A stretch of DNA of 64,000 nt, from assembly GCA_024802545.1 (NCBI GenBank), contig CP103416.1, forward strand, positions 248,001 through 312,000, given 5' to 3'. A model generated the notes under the pieces. The model was not told where the DNA came from. It did not search any database and was given only the letters and a program-made list of their open reading frames with translations. Below, in pieces: positions 40,809 through 49,445 of this stretch; the stretch's first letter is position 1; each line of letters starts with the position of its first letter. This stretch comes from SAR92 clade bacterium H455. Lineage in GTDB: Bacteria > Pseudomonadota > Gammaproteobacteria > Pseudomonadales > Porticoccaceae. The position numbers were made by a program, and so were the translations under genes.

Positions 40809-40837
40809 TTGATTCAGATAGGCCTTTCTGGTATAAA
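40809..40837 (+). promoter_or_regulatory. Sigma-70 promoter for rpmB-rpmG
   Basis: TTGATT (40809-40814) and TATAAA (40832-40837) are separated by exactly 17 bp, about 110 bp before the rpmB start. Confidence 0.6.
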
Positions 40838-40944
40838 TTGCGCCCCTTTGCGGGAGGGTCCTGCAACTAGGGTTAGATATCCAGAATTCACGTGTTGAGC
40901 GGATTATGATTCGGTCATCACAATTGCAATCAGAGGCAGTAGAA

Positions 40945-41181
40945 ATGTCCAGAGTATGTCAAGTCACAGGCAAGCGCCCAATGGCTGGAAACAATGTATC
41001 TCACGCGAAAAACAGAACACGTCGACGCTTTGAGCCAAACCTTCATACCCACCGTTTTTGGGTTGAAGGCGAAAAACGCTTTGTTAAGCTTCGTGTATCT
41101 ACAAAAGGTATGCGCATCATTGACAAAAAAGGTATTGAAATTGTTTTGTCTGAGCTTCAGGCTCGTGGGCAGAAGGTCTAA
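40945..41181 (+). CDS. rpmB: 50S ribosomal protein L28
   Basis: Basic ribosomal protein of 78 residues, beginning [21 protein letters not shown] with the family's [11 protein letters not shown] and [12 protein letters not shown] segments. ATG 40945 gives the E. coli length; the frame is open upstream but without homology. It is followed 11 bp on by rpmG. Confidence 0.97.
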   Translation: MSRVCQVTGKRPMAGNNVSHAKNRTRRRFEPNLHTHRFWVEGEKRFVKLRVSTKGMRIIDKKGIEIVLSELQARGQKV

Positions 41182-41192
41182 GGAGACTACTG

Positions 41193-41360
41193 ATGGCTAA
41201 ATCAGCGAGAGAAAAGATTCGTTTGGTATCTAGTGCTGGCACTGGACACTTTTACACTACAGACAAAAACAAGCGCAATATGCCTGAGAAAATGGAGATC
41301 AAGAAGTATGATCCCACTATCCGAAAGCATGTGATCTATAAAGAAGCCAAGATTAAGTAA
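41193..41360 (+). CDS. rpmG: 50S ribosomal protein L33
   Basis: A 55-residue ribosomal protein. Sequence marks are [18 protein letters not shown], the DKNKRN segment and [18 protein letters not shown]. There are no CxxC pairs, so this is the zinc-independent form. A strong aggag site precedes the ATG. Confidence 0.97.
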   Translation: MAKSAREKIRLVSSAGTGHFYTTDKNKRNMPEKMEIKKYDPTIRKHVIYKEAKIK

Positions 41361-41378
41361 GCGGCCTCTAGCTTGTCG

Positions 41379-41409
41379 AAAAATCCTGCCGCTTGGCGGG
41401 ATTTTTTTT
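41379..41409 (+). terminator. Rho-independent terminator after rpmG
   Basis: The stem aatcctgcc / ggcgggatt with a four-base loop is followed by eight T. It lies 20 bp past the rpmG stop. Confidence 0.93.
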
Positions 41410-41545
41410 GCCTGGTGCTTTTAGCCTATGCTTTCTGGCTCTCAGCATGTTCCTCCTCGCTTTGGTTCGCTCAACACAGTCTATTGAGTCGAGCTCAGTG
41501 CGCAGGTAAGTCCTATCTTTATCTGGTACTTTATTCAGGGCATAA

Positions 41546-41575
41546 AAAAACCCGATAATTTCTTATCGGGTTTTT
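41546..41575. terminator. Terminator for the cold-shock gene
   Basis: A perfect 13-bp stem (aaaaacccgataa / ttatcgggttttt) with a four-base loop lies 38 bp past the csp stop on the minus strand. The A/T arms make it bidirectional. Confidence 0.92.
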
Positions 41576-41612
41576 CATAATTTACTGATTTGCTTTAAAG
41601 CATAATCAGAAA

Positions 41613-41822
41613 TTAATCGGCAACTACGTTCTCAGCTTGAGCGCCTTTCTGACCTTGAGTAACTTCCATCGTTACCGCTTGGCCTTCTTTCAGAGATTTG
41701 AAGCCATCAGCTTGGATTGCGCTGTGGTGAACAAATACGTCACCGCCGCCTTCTTGCTCGATGAAACCAAAACCTTTACTGTCGTTGAACCACTTAACAG
41801 TGCCAGAAACTCTATCCGACAT
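41613..41822 (-). CDS. Cold-shock protein (CspA family)
   Basis: Single OB-fold RNA chaperone of 69 residues. RNP1 (KGFGFIEQ) and RNP2 (VFVHHSAI) motifs are intact, with the GTVKWFND opening. ATG 41822 follows a gtgagg site. A candidate promoter about 85 bp upstream implies a leader, as is common for csp genes, but no cold-box sequence was recognised. Confidence 0.95.
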   Translation of the reverse strand: MSDRVSGTVKWFNDSKGFGFIEQEGGGDVFVHHSAIQADGFKSLKEGQAVTMEVTQGQKGAQAENVVAD

Positions 41823-41905
41823 AACTAACCTCACTTATAAAAAATTGTGTACCGTTTAAGGCATTTAAAATATCCAGCCTCGTAACGGGGCTAGCCTACA
41901 CCTTT

Positions 41906-41933
41906 ATATTAGAACTGATTTCGATTTACGCAA
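41906..41933 (-). promoter_or_regulatory. Possible promoter for the cold-shock gene
   Basis: On the minus strand TTGCGT (41928-41933) and TAATAT (41906-41911) are 16 bp apart. The match is moderate. The 500-bp gap from 41823 to 42322 otherwise shows only AT-rich sequence and the inverted repeat at 42174. Confidence 0.35.
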
Positions 41934-42173
41934 CAGTCATCATATAAAGACATTACTGTTTCAACAGACACTAAAGTGTGCAACCGTCAATTCAGACCGC
42001 GCAGTGTATTGGGTTTTTCTTGATTTGGCTAATATTTGCGCGGTCTTTAATCAAATAAACCGCTATTTTGATCAATTTTTAACCATTTTTCATAATTTAG
42101 GGCAAGATTCAGGGCCGAAATGGTGTGACTAGTGGTTTTTAGTCGTCGGCGAGTTACTTTGTGGACGGCTTTG

Positions 42174-42204
42174 TCGGGAGTCAAAATACTCTTTCAACTC
42201 CCGA
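42174..42204. repeat. 8-bp inverted repeat upstream of the D-2-hydroxyglutarate dehydrogenase gene
   Basis: Perfect arms tcgggagt / actcccga enclose 15 bases, about 120 bp before the gene start. It could be an operator or a leader hairpin. Confidence 0.4.
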
Positions 42205-42322
42205 AACGGGTTTAAATGGAAAGCTCGATGCTACTATTCTGGCCTTAGGTAAAGGGTCAGGGAGCCTGCGCTTACTTTTAGTTATTTTTTTCTATTAAAA
42301 AAACCAAAAAGGACCAATCAAG

Positions 42323-43717
42323 ATGTTACCTCAGCCTATTGTTGAACAGCTAGTCGCCATTGTTGGCGAGTCGCGGTTACTGCTCGAAGCCGACGATTTG
42401 CAGCGCTTTGGCGTTGATCGCACGACGCTGTGGCAAGCGGCACCCTGCGGGGTGGTTTTGCCGGGAACGGTTGAAGAGGTGCAGTCTATTGTGCGACTTG
42501 CCAATCAGTACAATTTGGCCGTTGTGCCCTCGGGTGGCAGGACGGGTCTAAGTGGCGGTGCTGTGGCAAAGGATGGCGAGCTGGTAGTGGCCCTTGATCG
42601 AATGAATCAAGTGATTGAATTTAACCCAGTGGATCGCAGCGTCAAAGTGGGTGCTGGCATGATCACTGGGCAGCTGCAGCAATTTGCCGAGGAGCAGGGG
42701 CTTTTCTATCCAGTAGATTTTGCCTCCTCGGGCTCCAGTCAGATTGGCGGCAATATAGCGACCAACGCTGGCGGTATTAAAGTGATCAAGTACGGCATGA
42801 CACGCAACTGGGTTGCCGGCCTTAAGGTGGTCAACGGTGCCGGCGACCTGTTTGAGCTAAATAAAGGCCTGGCAAAAAATAACACCGGTTACGATTTGCG
42901 CCATCTCTTTATTGGTTCCGAAGGAACTCTGGGGCTGATTTGTGAGGCTACGATCCAGCTAGCTGCTACGCCGCTGGAATCATCAGTGATGGTGTTGGGA
43001 ATTGAATATTTTTCTGAGATTGTCGATGTACTGACCTGCTTTAGTCGCGATCTGGATCTCAGTGCCTTTGAATTTTTCTCTCAACAGGCCCTGGACAAAG
43101 TTGTAGCTCATCGCGGTCACGCCGTACCGTTTCAGACAGAGACCGCTTTTTATGCCTTGCTTGAGTTTGAACACAGTAGCCCAGATGTTGTGGATAAGGC
43201 CATGGAATTGTTTGAACGCTGTGTTGATAAGGGCTGGGTGATGGATGGGGTTCTCAGCCAAAGTTTGTCTCAGGCGAAGAATCTGTGGAAATTGCGTGAG
43301 GATATTTCAGAGACACTGTGGCAGTGGCAGCCCTATAAAAACGATATCTCAGTGCGTATTTCACGCATGGCAGATTTTCTTGGAGAGGTTGACCAGCTGG
43401 TTATGGAGCAGTATCCGGATTTTGAGATAATTTGGTATGGCCATATAGGGGACGGCAACCTACACCTTAATATCCTTAAGCCAGAGGTTCTTTCGGTAGA
43501 TCAGTTCCATAGCAAATGTGCTAATGTCAGTTCTTCGATTGGACAGCTATTGGCAAAGTATGAAGGCAGTGTTTCTGCTGAACACGGTGTTGGATTACTG
43601 AAGAAAGATTACCTTCACTACTCCCGATCTGCAGTCGAAATGGATATGATGCGTAGTATTAAGCGAGCCTTCGACCCCAACCATATTATGAATCCGGGCA
43701 AGTTGTTTGACTGTTGA
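42323..43717 (+). CDS. FAD-linked D-2-hydroxyglutarate dehydrogenase
   Basis: FAD-binding oxidoreductase of 464 residues (PCMH-type FAD domain, then the FAD-oxidase C domain). FAD-site pieces are VVPSGGRTGLSGG and IGGNIATNAGGIKVIKYG; the C-terminal metal/substrate part has WYGHIGDGNLHLN and SAEHGVGLLKK. It most resembles the D-2-hydroxyglutarate dehydrogenase that in Pseudomonas recycles the 2-hydroxyglutarate made by SerA; a GlcD-like D-lactate/glycolate role is the alternative. An aagga site lies before the ATG. Confidence 0.82.
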   Translation: MLPQPIVEQLVAIVGESRLLLEADDLQRFGVDRTTLWQAAPCGVVLPGTVEEVQSIVRLANQYNLAVVPSGGRTGLSGGAVAKDGELVVALDRMNQVIEFNPVDRSVKVGAGMITGQLQQFAEEQGLFYPVDFASSGSSQIGGNIATNAGGIKVIKYGMTRNWVAGLKVVNGAGDLFELNKGLAKNNTGYDLRHLFIGSEGTLGLICEATIQLAATPLESSVMVLGIEYFSEIVDVLTCFSRDLDLSAFEFFSQQALDKVVAHRGHAVPFQTETAFYALLEFEHSSPDVVDKAMELFERCVDKGWVMDGVLSQSLSQAKNLWKLREDISETLWQWQPYKNDISVRISRMADFLGEVDQLVMEQYPDFEIIWYGHIGDGNLHLNILKPEVLSVDQFHSKCANVSSSIGQLLAKYEGSVSAEHGVGLLKKDYLHYSRSAVEMDMMRSIKRAFDPNHIMNPGKLFDC

Positions 43718-43747
43718 TTAGCCCCCTGAGCTAGAAGAGTAAATCCC

Positions 43748-44113
43748 ATGATAATCAATGACGATGTTAGCGACTCGGAGTTTCTCGACCCCTCGTTAGC
43801 AGAGCGCAAAAATCTCGCATTCCTCGTTTATATACTCCAGGGCTTTGGTTTCCTCACTGGAGGGTTAACCTGGATTGCTGCAATGATGGTCAATTACATT
43901 AAGCGCGACAGTGTTCGAGGCACCTGGCTGGAGACTCATTTTCGCTGGCAATTGAATACCTTTTGGTATGGATTGCTGTGGTGGGTCGTGGGCTTAATAT
44001 CCTGGCTACTGTTACTCGGCTGGCTGGTCTGGGGGATTCTTACTCTGTGGGCTATTTACCGAGTGGTTAAAGGAGCACTGCTACTTAATGACAACAGGTC
44101 AATTATCTTCTAA
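43748..44113 (+). CDS. DUF4870-like small membrane protein
   Basis: A 121-residue protein with a short acidic N-terminus and three hydrophobic stretches: ~25-46 with GFLTGGLTWIAAMM, ~70-95 and ~88-108, which is Trp-rich. The spacing ETHFRWQLNTFWYG after the first helix is typical of DUF4870/YkvA-like small membrane proteins. The function is unknown. Confidence 0.65.
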   Translation: MIINDDVSDSEFLDPSLAERKNLAFLVYILQGFGFLTGGLTWIAAMMVNYIKRDSVRGTWLETHFRWQLNTFWYGLLWWVVGLISWLLLLGWLVWGILTLWAIYRVVKGALLLNDNRSIIF

Positions 44114-44176
44114 GTAGCTTTGAGCTATTACTGGCTCCTCTTATCCCGCTCTCTTGTCTTGCTCTAAGGAAATCCA

Positions 44177-44845
44177 ATGTCAGATTACATCCATATCGTC
44201 GACGGCGTCCCCCTGTCATTACCGCTAGGAAAAATTGTCTGCGTCGGCAGAAACTATGCCGAGCACGCAAAAGAGCTGAATAATCCCATTCCCACCGAGC
44301 CGGTACTGTTTATTAAGCCGAGCACAGCCCTGGCCGCGCTAGACGGGCCAGTGGCAATTCCCACAGCCTGGGGCTCCTGTCACTTTGAGGCGGAGATGAC
44401 CGTTTTAATTGGTCAGTCTCTCAGCAATTGTTCTGAGCAGCAGGCGGCCGACGCTATTGCTGGTATTGGCATAGCTCTGGATTTAACTTTGCGCGATTTA
44501 CAGGCTGAGCTGAAACAGAAAAGTCTGCCCTGGGAAAAAGCCAAGGCCTTTGATGGGGCCTGTCCCACATCCTTATTTGTGACAGCGCCGGTGGCGGAGT
44601 TGCAGGACCAGCAGATTCAGCTGCGTCAAAATGGCGAATTAAAACAGGATGGCAGCAGCGCCGATATGCTGACACCGGTGTTGCCGCTGTTGGTCTATAT
44701 CAGCCAGTTCTTCACCTTGCAGCCAGGCGATATTGTGCTCACAGGTACCCCAGCTGGCGTTGGACCTTTGGCCTTAGGTGATGAGCTGCAACTGAGTCTG
44801 TCAAATAAAATTAATCTATCCACTACTATAGTAAAAAGAATTTAA
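44177..44845 (+). CDS. Fumarylacetoacetate hydrolase-family protein (acylpyruvase-like)
   Basis: Metal-dependent hydrolase/decarboxylase fold of 222 residues. The opening CVGRNYAEHAKELNN, metal ligands in CHFEAEMTVLIG and ALDLTLRDLQ, and the C-terminal GDIVLTGTPAGVGPL are characteristic. The length fits YcgM-type acylpyruvate hydrolase or oxaloacetate decarboxylase. An aagga site lies before the ATG; the next gene starts 1 bp after its stop. Confidence 0.87.
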   Translation: MSDYIHIVDGVPLSLPLGKIVCVGRNYAEHAKELNNPIPTEPVLFIKPSTALAALDGPVAIPTAWGSCHFEAEMTVLIGQSLSNCSEQQAADAIAGIGIALDLTLRDLQAELKQKSLPWEKAKAFDGACPTSLFVTAPVAELQDQQIQLRQNGELKQDGSSADMLTPVLPLLVYISQFFTLQPGDIVLTGTPAGVGPLALGDELQLSLSNKINLSTTIVKRI

Positions 44846-44846
44846 T

Positions 44847-45065
44847 ATGAAATTGGCACCGGGAATTTACAAACATTACAAAGGCAATCTCTACGAAGTC
44901 ATTGGCGTCGCCCAACATAGTGAGACAGAGGAAATGATGGCAGTTTACAAAACTCTCTATGGGGATTTCAGTCTCTGGGTTCGCCCCCTGACTATGTTTA
45001 TGGAAACCCTTGATATTGAGGGCAAAACCGTTGCCCGCTTTGAATTTATTGAGGCCACTACCTAA
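44847..45065 (+). CDS. DUF1653 protein
   Basis: A 72-residue protein of the DUF1653 family, recognised by the GIYKHYKGNLYEVIG start, MAVYKTLYGD and LWVRPLTMFMETL. The function is unknown. It lies tightly between the hydrolase gene and arfB, so the three are probably co-transcribed. Confidence 0.85.
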   Translation: MKLAPGIYKHYKGNLYEVIGVAQHSETEEMMAVYKTLYGDFSLWVRPLTMFMETLDIEGKTVARFEFIEATT

Positions 45066-45067
45066 TC

Positions 45068-45484
45068 ATGTTGTATGTTACTGCTGGAGTATCGATTCCC
45101 GATAGCGAAATTGAGCTATCGGCAGTGCGCTCGCAGGGCCCTGGTGGGCAGCACGTCAACAAAGTTTCCTCGGCGATTCATCTGCGCTTTGATGTAAAGC
45201 AATCATCGCTCCCGGAGTTATTTAAGCAGCGACTGCTGAGACTCAGCGACCAGCGCATCTCCAAAGAGGGGGTGATTGTGATCAAGGCGCAAACTACCCG
45301 CAGTCAGGAAAAGAATCGTCAGGAAGCACTGGATCGGCTGGTGCAGCTACTGGTTGAAGTGAGCTATACGCCAAAGGCTCGCCGGCCGACCAAGCCCACC
45401 AAGGGGTCCCAGCGCCGGCGCATGGATAAAAAGACCCTGCACGGCAAGCAAAAGTCTCTGCGTTCAAAAGTCTCTCCGGACTGA
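45068..45484 (+). CDS. arfB: Alternative ribosome-rescue factor ArfB (YaeJ)
   Basis: Peptidyl-tRNA hydrolase of 138 residues acting on stalled ribosomes. The catalytic GGQ is at residues 26-28 (SQGPGGQHVNK), and the C-terminal tail is strongly basic (TKGSQRRRMDKKTLHGKQ), as needed to enter the empty mRNA channel. It begins two bases after the DUF1653 stop. Confidence 0.93.
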   Translation: MLYVTAGVSIPDSEIELSAVRSQGPGGQHVNKVSSAIHLRFDVKQSSLPELFKQRLLRLSDQRISKEGVIVIKAQTTRSQEKNRQEALDRLVQLLVEVSYTPKARRPTKPTKGSQRRRMDKKTLHGKQKSLRSKVSPD

Positions 45485-45530
45485 GCTCATCAGTGTAAAC
45501 TCCGCGCAACTCAGTTAATGGTTGCCCCCA

Positions 45531-46523
45531 ATGCCCGAATCGAAAACTCATCCCTTTGATAGTCTTAGCCCCGATTTATTGATCGACGCTGTTGAGAGCG
45601 CCGGTTTCGTCAGTGACGGGCGTCTGTTGGCACTGAATAGCTATGAAAATCGGGTCTATCAGGTGGGCATCGAAGACGAGACACCGATGATCGCTAAGTT
45701 CTATCGTCCGGATCGTTGGAGTCGTGAGCAAATTCTTGAAGAACACGAATTTTGTTTTCAGCTGGTGGACCAAGAATTGCCAGTGGTGCCGCCATGGTGC
45801 AATGCAGAGGGCAATAGCTTGAGTGAATTCGGCGGTTTTAGTTTTGCTCTTTTTCAACGCAAAGGCGGTCGCGCGCCAGAGTTGGATAACCTCGACAATC
45901 TATTTATTCTCGGCCGATTGATGGGTCGCATTCATGGCATCGGCGCCACCAAGCCGTTTAAATATAGGCCAAAGTTAGATAGCAAAGCCTTTGGCTGGAA
46001 TTCCTATAAGCTGATCAGCGCACAGTTTATTCCCGAGGGTCTGCGTCCGGCTTACGATTCTCTGGCTCTGGATATTATGAACAAGGTCGAAGAGATTCTG
46101 GCAGATTACGGCGAAATTAATCATATTCGCGTCCACGGCGACTGCCACTCTGGAAATATTCTCTGGCGCGATGATAACCCGCATTTTGTCGATTTTGACG
46201 ATTCCCGTATGGCGCCTGCGATTCAGGATCTATGGATGTTGCTGTCCGGTGATCGTCAGGAGCAGACGTTACAGATTGCCGAACTAGTGGAAGGTTATAG
46301 CGAGTTCTATGATTTTGATGTGCGCGAGCTAAAGCTGATTGAAGTGATGCGCACCTTGCGGATTATGCACCACAGTGCCTGGATCGCTAAGCGCTGGACA
46401 GACCCGGCTTTTCCCCGGGCCTTTACCTGGTTTAATACACCGCGTTATTGGAGCGAGCATATTCTGCAGCTGCGGGAGCAGTTTGCCGCGCTGCAGGAGC
46501 CGCCGATTCAATTGATGCGTTAG
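45531..46523 (+). CDS. srkA: Stress response kinase A (SrkA/YihE)
   Basis: Aminoglycoside-phosphotransferase-fold Ser/Thr kinase of 330 residues. Marks are ENRVYQVGIED, the ATP-site lysine in IAKFYRPDRWS, the catalytic loop HGDCHSGNIL and metal site FVDFDDSRMAP. ATG 45531 is chosen over a TTG three codons earlier. It converges with the DUF481 gene, 20 bp apart. Confidence 0.93.
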   Translation: MPESKTHPFDSLSPDLLIDAVESAGFVSDGRLLALNSYENRVYQVGIEDETPMIAKFYRPDRWSREQILEEHEFCFQLVDQELPVVPPWCNAEGNSLSEFGGFSFALFQRKGGRAPELDNLDNLFILGRLMGRIHGIGATKPFKYRPKLDSKAFGWNSYKLISAQFIPEGLRPAYDSLALDIMNKVEEILADYGEINHIRVHGDCHSGNILWRDDNPHFVDFDDSRMAPAIQDLWMLLSGDRQEQTLQIAELVEGYSEFYDFDVRELKLIEVMRTLRIMHHSAWIAKRWTDPAFPRAFTWFNTPRYWSEHILQLREQFAALQEPPIQLMR

Positions 46524-46543
46524 TGTCTGACCATTTTTACAAG

Positions 46544-47437
46544 CTACCAGCTGTAGTTAACGCCTATGGTCAACTGGCTGTCAGAAGAGCGCGTCCCCAG
46601 TGCTGGCTGATTGTCATAGGTCCATTCAAGCTTGAGCTCGGTAAACAGATTTGCCACTACCGGCACCTTTAGTCCGAAGTCGGCATTGATTTCCGAGTCA
46701 CTCATATCGGTCAGTGCCACCAGCAGTCCATGGCGGTGGAAAATCTCCATATTGTTGCCCAGCATGCGTCGATAGTCTGCCGCCCAACTCCAGGTTAATC
46801 GGTGGTCTTTGGTTTGATCTTTAAGGTCTTCGCTGATCCATAGCAAACCGGTCTCAGCCGATAGCGAGGTAATTTCCGAATCCCAGAACTGGCGACCTAT
46901 GGCGCTACCTACTGAGTAGAACTGATCAATAGAGCGATCGTCATTGGCCCCCCAAGACAGGGCATTGCTCCAGAACCACTTATCCTGAAAAAACCAATCG
47001 ACACCGTAGCCGAGGTCATATTGTTCTGCGGGTCTGGAACCGTCGAGACTATGACTTTCAAAGTTGATTTCAGAGCTGTGGCGAAAATCACCGTCACGCC
47101 ATTCCACATCGCCGTCGAGATCCCAGTCTTCACGTTTGATATTGCCGCTAGAATAGCCGCCGGTAAAAGACAGATCGCCGTTGTAGGTGTTGCTAAAAAG
47201 CGCAGCAGTGGGAGCATCTAGGGCCGCGCCATTTAGGGTCGCAATACGCGTCTTATCTATGGCCAGCAGACCAAAGTTGTCCGACATCCACAGCACCTGG
47301 TCTTCGGTTTTTTCCTGCATGGTTCCGTTTAGGATGTCGCCATTGGTCAATGTCAGTTGATCGGCAAGGCAAAGTGCAGAGGTAGCAAGTAGGACCAGGC
47401 CGAATAACGATCTGATAGTCGAAGAAATATGCTGCAT
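46544..47437 (-). CDS. DUF481 outer-membrane beta-barrel protein
   Basis: Exported protein of 297 residues. A signal peptide (cut near CLA, ~25) is followed by a short soluble part (LTNGDILNGTM) and then alternating polar/aromatic beta strands, ending in VNYSW with a terminal Trp suitable for BAM insertion. DUF481 proteins are porin-like with unknown cargo. ATG 47437 is preceded by caggag; the open frame runs 28 codons further upstream without support. Confidence 0.87.
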   Translation of the reverse strand: MQHISSTIRSLFGLVLLATSALCLADQLTLTNGDILNGTMQEKTEDQVLWMSDNFGLLAIDKTRIATLNGAALDAPTAALFSNTYNGDLSFTGGYSSGNIKREDWDLDGDVEWRDGDFRHSSEINFESHSLDGSRPAEQYDLGYGVDWFFQDKWFWSNALSWGANDDRSIDQFYSVGSAIGRQFWDSEITSLSAETGLLWISEDLKDQTKDHRLTWSWAADYRRMLGNNMEIFHRHGLLVALTDMSDSEINADFGLKVPVVANLFTELKLEWTYDNQPALGTRSSDSQLTIGVNYSW

Positions 47438-47643
47438 AAATAACTCCTGTAATTGTGGTGAGCGCTGGCTCGAGGTCCTTTTAGCGGGCCCGTATTTTAC
47501 ACATTTAAATCTTGTCGTCATTAGTTGTGAAAATATCTTTATCTTTAAGTCTGTTCATCAGTAGAATGCCCGATTAGGGATCAGGCGGTTAATGATGGCC
47601 TTAAATTTATTAATCTTATTGAAGTGGTAAAGGAGAGAACCTA

Positions 47644-48030
47644 ATGAGCGAAGTCCCAGCAGAATTAAAATACGCCAGCAGTCACGAGTGGACTAGATTG
47701 GAAAGCGACGGTAGCGTTGTTGTCGGAATTACCGATCACGCTCAGGATGCGCTAGGCGATGTGGTCTACATAGAGCTGCCCGAAGTGGGCGCCCATATTG
47801 ACGCCGGTTCTGAAGTTGCCGTGATTGAGTCGGTTAAAGCAGCTTCGGATATTTACTCTCCGGTTACCGGTGATGTGACAGAAATTAACCCGGCACTTGA
47901 AGATGAGCCTGAGAGCGTTAATAGCTCTCCCTATGGTGATGGCTGGTTATTCCGTGTTATGCCTACAGATACAGCTAGCATGGGTGATCTGATGGACGCC
48001 GAGGCTTATGCAGCCTCTGTAGAAGAATAA
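47644..48030 (+). CDS. gcvH: Glycine cleavage system H protein
   Basis: Lipoyl carrier protein of 128 residues that shuttles the aminomethyl group in glycine breakdown. The lipoylated Lys is K65 in IESVKAASD; the start LKYASSHEW and the C-terminal DGWLFRV are typical. No gcvT or gcvP is nearby and no glycine riboswitch was recognised in the 120 bp upstream. An aaggag site precedes the ATG. Confidence 0.96.
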   Translation: MSEVPAELKYASSHEWTRLESDGSVVVGITDHAQDALGDVVYIELPEVGAHIDAGSEVAVIESVKAASDIYSPVTGDVTEINPALEDEPESVNSSPYGDGWLFRVMPTDTASMGDLMDAEAYAASVEE

Positions 48031-48092
48031 GCGATAAAATAAAACAGGGTGGAAAGCTGATCAGGCAGTTTGCAAGTTATCTAGGCCGCTAT

Positions 48093-48128
48093 AAAAAACC
48101 TCGACGCTAAACAAGTCGGGGTTTTTTT
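48093..48128. terminator. Terminator between gcvH and the HAD gene
   Basis: The repeat aaaaaacctcgac / gtcggggtttttt encloses nine bases, with a T-run on either side. It serves convergent genes. Confidence 0.92.
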
Positions 48129-48147
48129 ATGTCTGTCTCTAACACCT

Positions 48148-48804
48148 TTAGTCCCGCAGGGAGATAATCTGCCAGTGCTTTTGTGCAGCTATTTCTTGTA
48201 ACGCCGGGCAGGGATCTACGGCCACAGCATGATCAACTTCCAGCAGCAGTGGCAGGTCATTGATCGAGTCACTGTAAAACCAGCTGCCTTCAAGTGTCTC
48301 GCTCTGTTCTGCAAGCCAGGCATTGAGTCGCACGACCTTGCCCTCTTGATAGGTAGGCACGCCCTCAATCTTGCCGCTATAACGGCCGTCGACGATTTGT
48401 GCATCTGTGGCCAAAATCTCTGTCACACCCAAACTGTGGCAGATTGGCTCGACAATAAAACGATTGGTCGAGGTGATAATCAACAGTCGATCGCCGGCAT
48501 CCCGATGCTGTTGCAGTAGGGCCTTGGCTTTGGCCAATTGCATAGGTGCAATCACTTGCTGCATAAAGCGCTTATGGAGCTCATCGAGCTCTGCCATGGA
48601 CATTTCAGTCAATGGCTGCAGAGAAAATTCTAGATAGGCAAAAATATCCAAACTACCGGCGACGTAATCAGCGTAGAATTGATCATTGGTTTTCTTGAAC
48701 TGCTGAGCATCAACAAGCTGCTCAGAGACTAAAAATTCGCCCCAGCTGTGATCGCTGTCACCAGAGATCAATGTGTTGTCGAGGTCGAAAATAGCCAGTG
48801 CCAT
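48148..48804 (-). CDS. HAD-family phosphatase (SerB-like, subfamily IB)
   Basis: Phosphohydrolase of 218 residues. HAD motif I is IFDLDNTLISGD, motif II ITSTN, and motifs III/IV are the Lys in EGKVVRL and YSDSINDLPLL. It resembles the HAD-IB proteins found beside rppH in Pseudomonas. The substrate is uncertain (phosphoserine or histidinol phosphate are both possible for the group). It is divergent from rppH. Confidence 0.85.
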   Translation of the reverse strand: MALAIFDLDNTLISGDSDHSWGEFLVSEQLVDAQQFKKTNDQFYADYVAGSLDIFAYLEFSLQPLTEMSMAELDELHKRFMQQVIAPMQLAKAKALLQQHRDAGDRLLIITSTNRFIVEPICHSLGVTEILATDAQIVDGRYSGKIEGVPTYQEGKVVRLNAWLAEQSETLEGSWFYSDSINDLPLLLEVDHAVAVDPCPALQEIAAQKHWQIISLRD

Positions 48805-48939
48805 AACTTGGTGTCCAGATGGGTTTTAGTCCGAGAGGATAACCATAGCGCAGGGTTGTCTCAAGAGAAAATTGCCGAGATCGGCAGACTATGGAACAAT
48901 GAAGCAGCATTAATGCTTGCATAAAAGGGTGTATTTGAA

Positions 48940-49443
48940 TTGGTTGATAAGGATGGTTATCGCTCCAACGTCGCTATTGTTATAGGTGATGGCAACGGCC
49001 GTCTATTCTGGGCAAAGCGAGTTGGCCAGCAGGCTTGGCAGTTCCCCCAGGGTGGCATAGATCACGGCGAGTCCGTTGAGGATGCGCTCTATCGCGAGCT
49101 CTACGAAGAAGTCGGCCTCAAATCCGGCGATGTAAAAATCCTCCAGCGCTCCAAGCGCTGGCTGCGCTATAACATTCCCGAGCAGATGCAGCGCAAACAC
49201 TCGAAGCCTCTGTGTATTGGTCAAAAGCAACGTTGGTTTTATTTACAGATGACCTGCGATCCTGCAAGCGTTCGCTTTGATACCAGTGGCACCCCTGAAT
49301 TCGATGATTGGCAGTGGGTCAACTACTGGTACCCAGTCAATTCGGTAATCTCCTTTAAGCGCACAATTTATCGCAATGCATTGCAGGAATTTTCTTCTGC
49401 CAATGCCCGCTTGCAGCACTCATTCTCTTCTAAGGGCTCCTAA
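48940..49443 (+). CDS. rppH: RNA pyrophosphohydrolase RppH
   Basis: Nudix hydrolase (167 residues) that removes pyrophosphate from mRNA 5' ends and so triggers decay. The Nudix box spans GGIDHGESVEDALYRELYEE (~residues 38-57). The TTG start at 48940 is required: it gives VDKDGYRSNVAIV, matching the E. coli start MIDDDGYRPNV, and no ATG or GTG is available. An agggtg site precedes it. It is followed two bases later by ptsP. Confidence 0.94.
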   Translation: MVDKDGYRSNVAIVIGDGNGRLFWAKRVGQQAWQFPQGGIDHGESVEDALYRELYEEVGLKSGDVKILQRSKRWLRYNIPEQMQRKHSKPLCIGQKQRWFYLQMTCDPASVRFDTSGTPEFDDWQWVNYWYPVNSVISFKRTIYRNALQEFSSANARLQHSFSSKGS

Positions 49444-49445
49444 CT

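Noticed and set aside
41373-41558. 61-codon frame between rpmG and the cold-shock gene
   Set aside because: It reads through both terminators and has no ribosome site, despite a hydrophobic, lipobox-like stretch.
47522-47643. Possible glycine riboswitch before gcvH
   Set aside because: The 122-bp gap lacks a recognisable glycine aptamer pattern and is too short for a tandem one.
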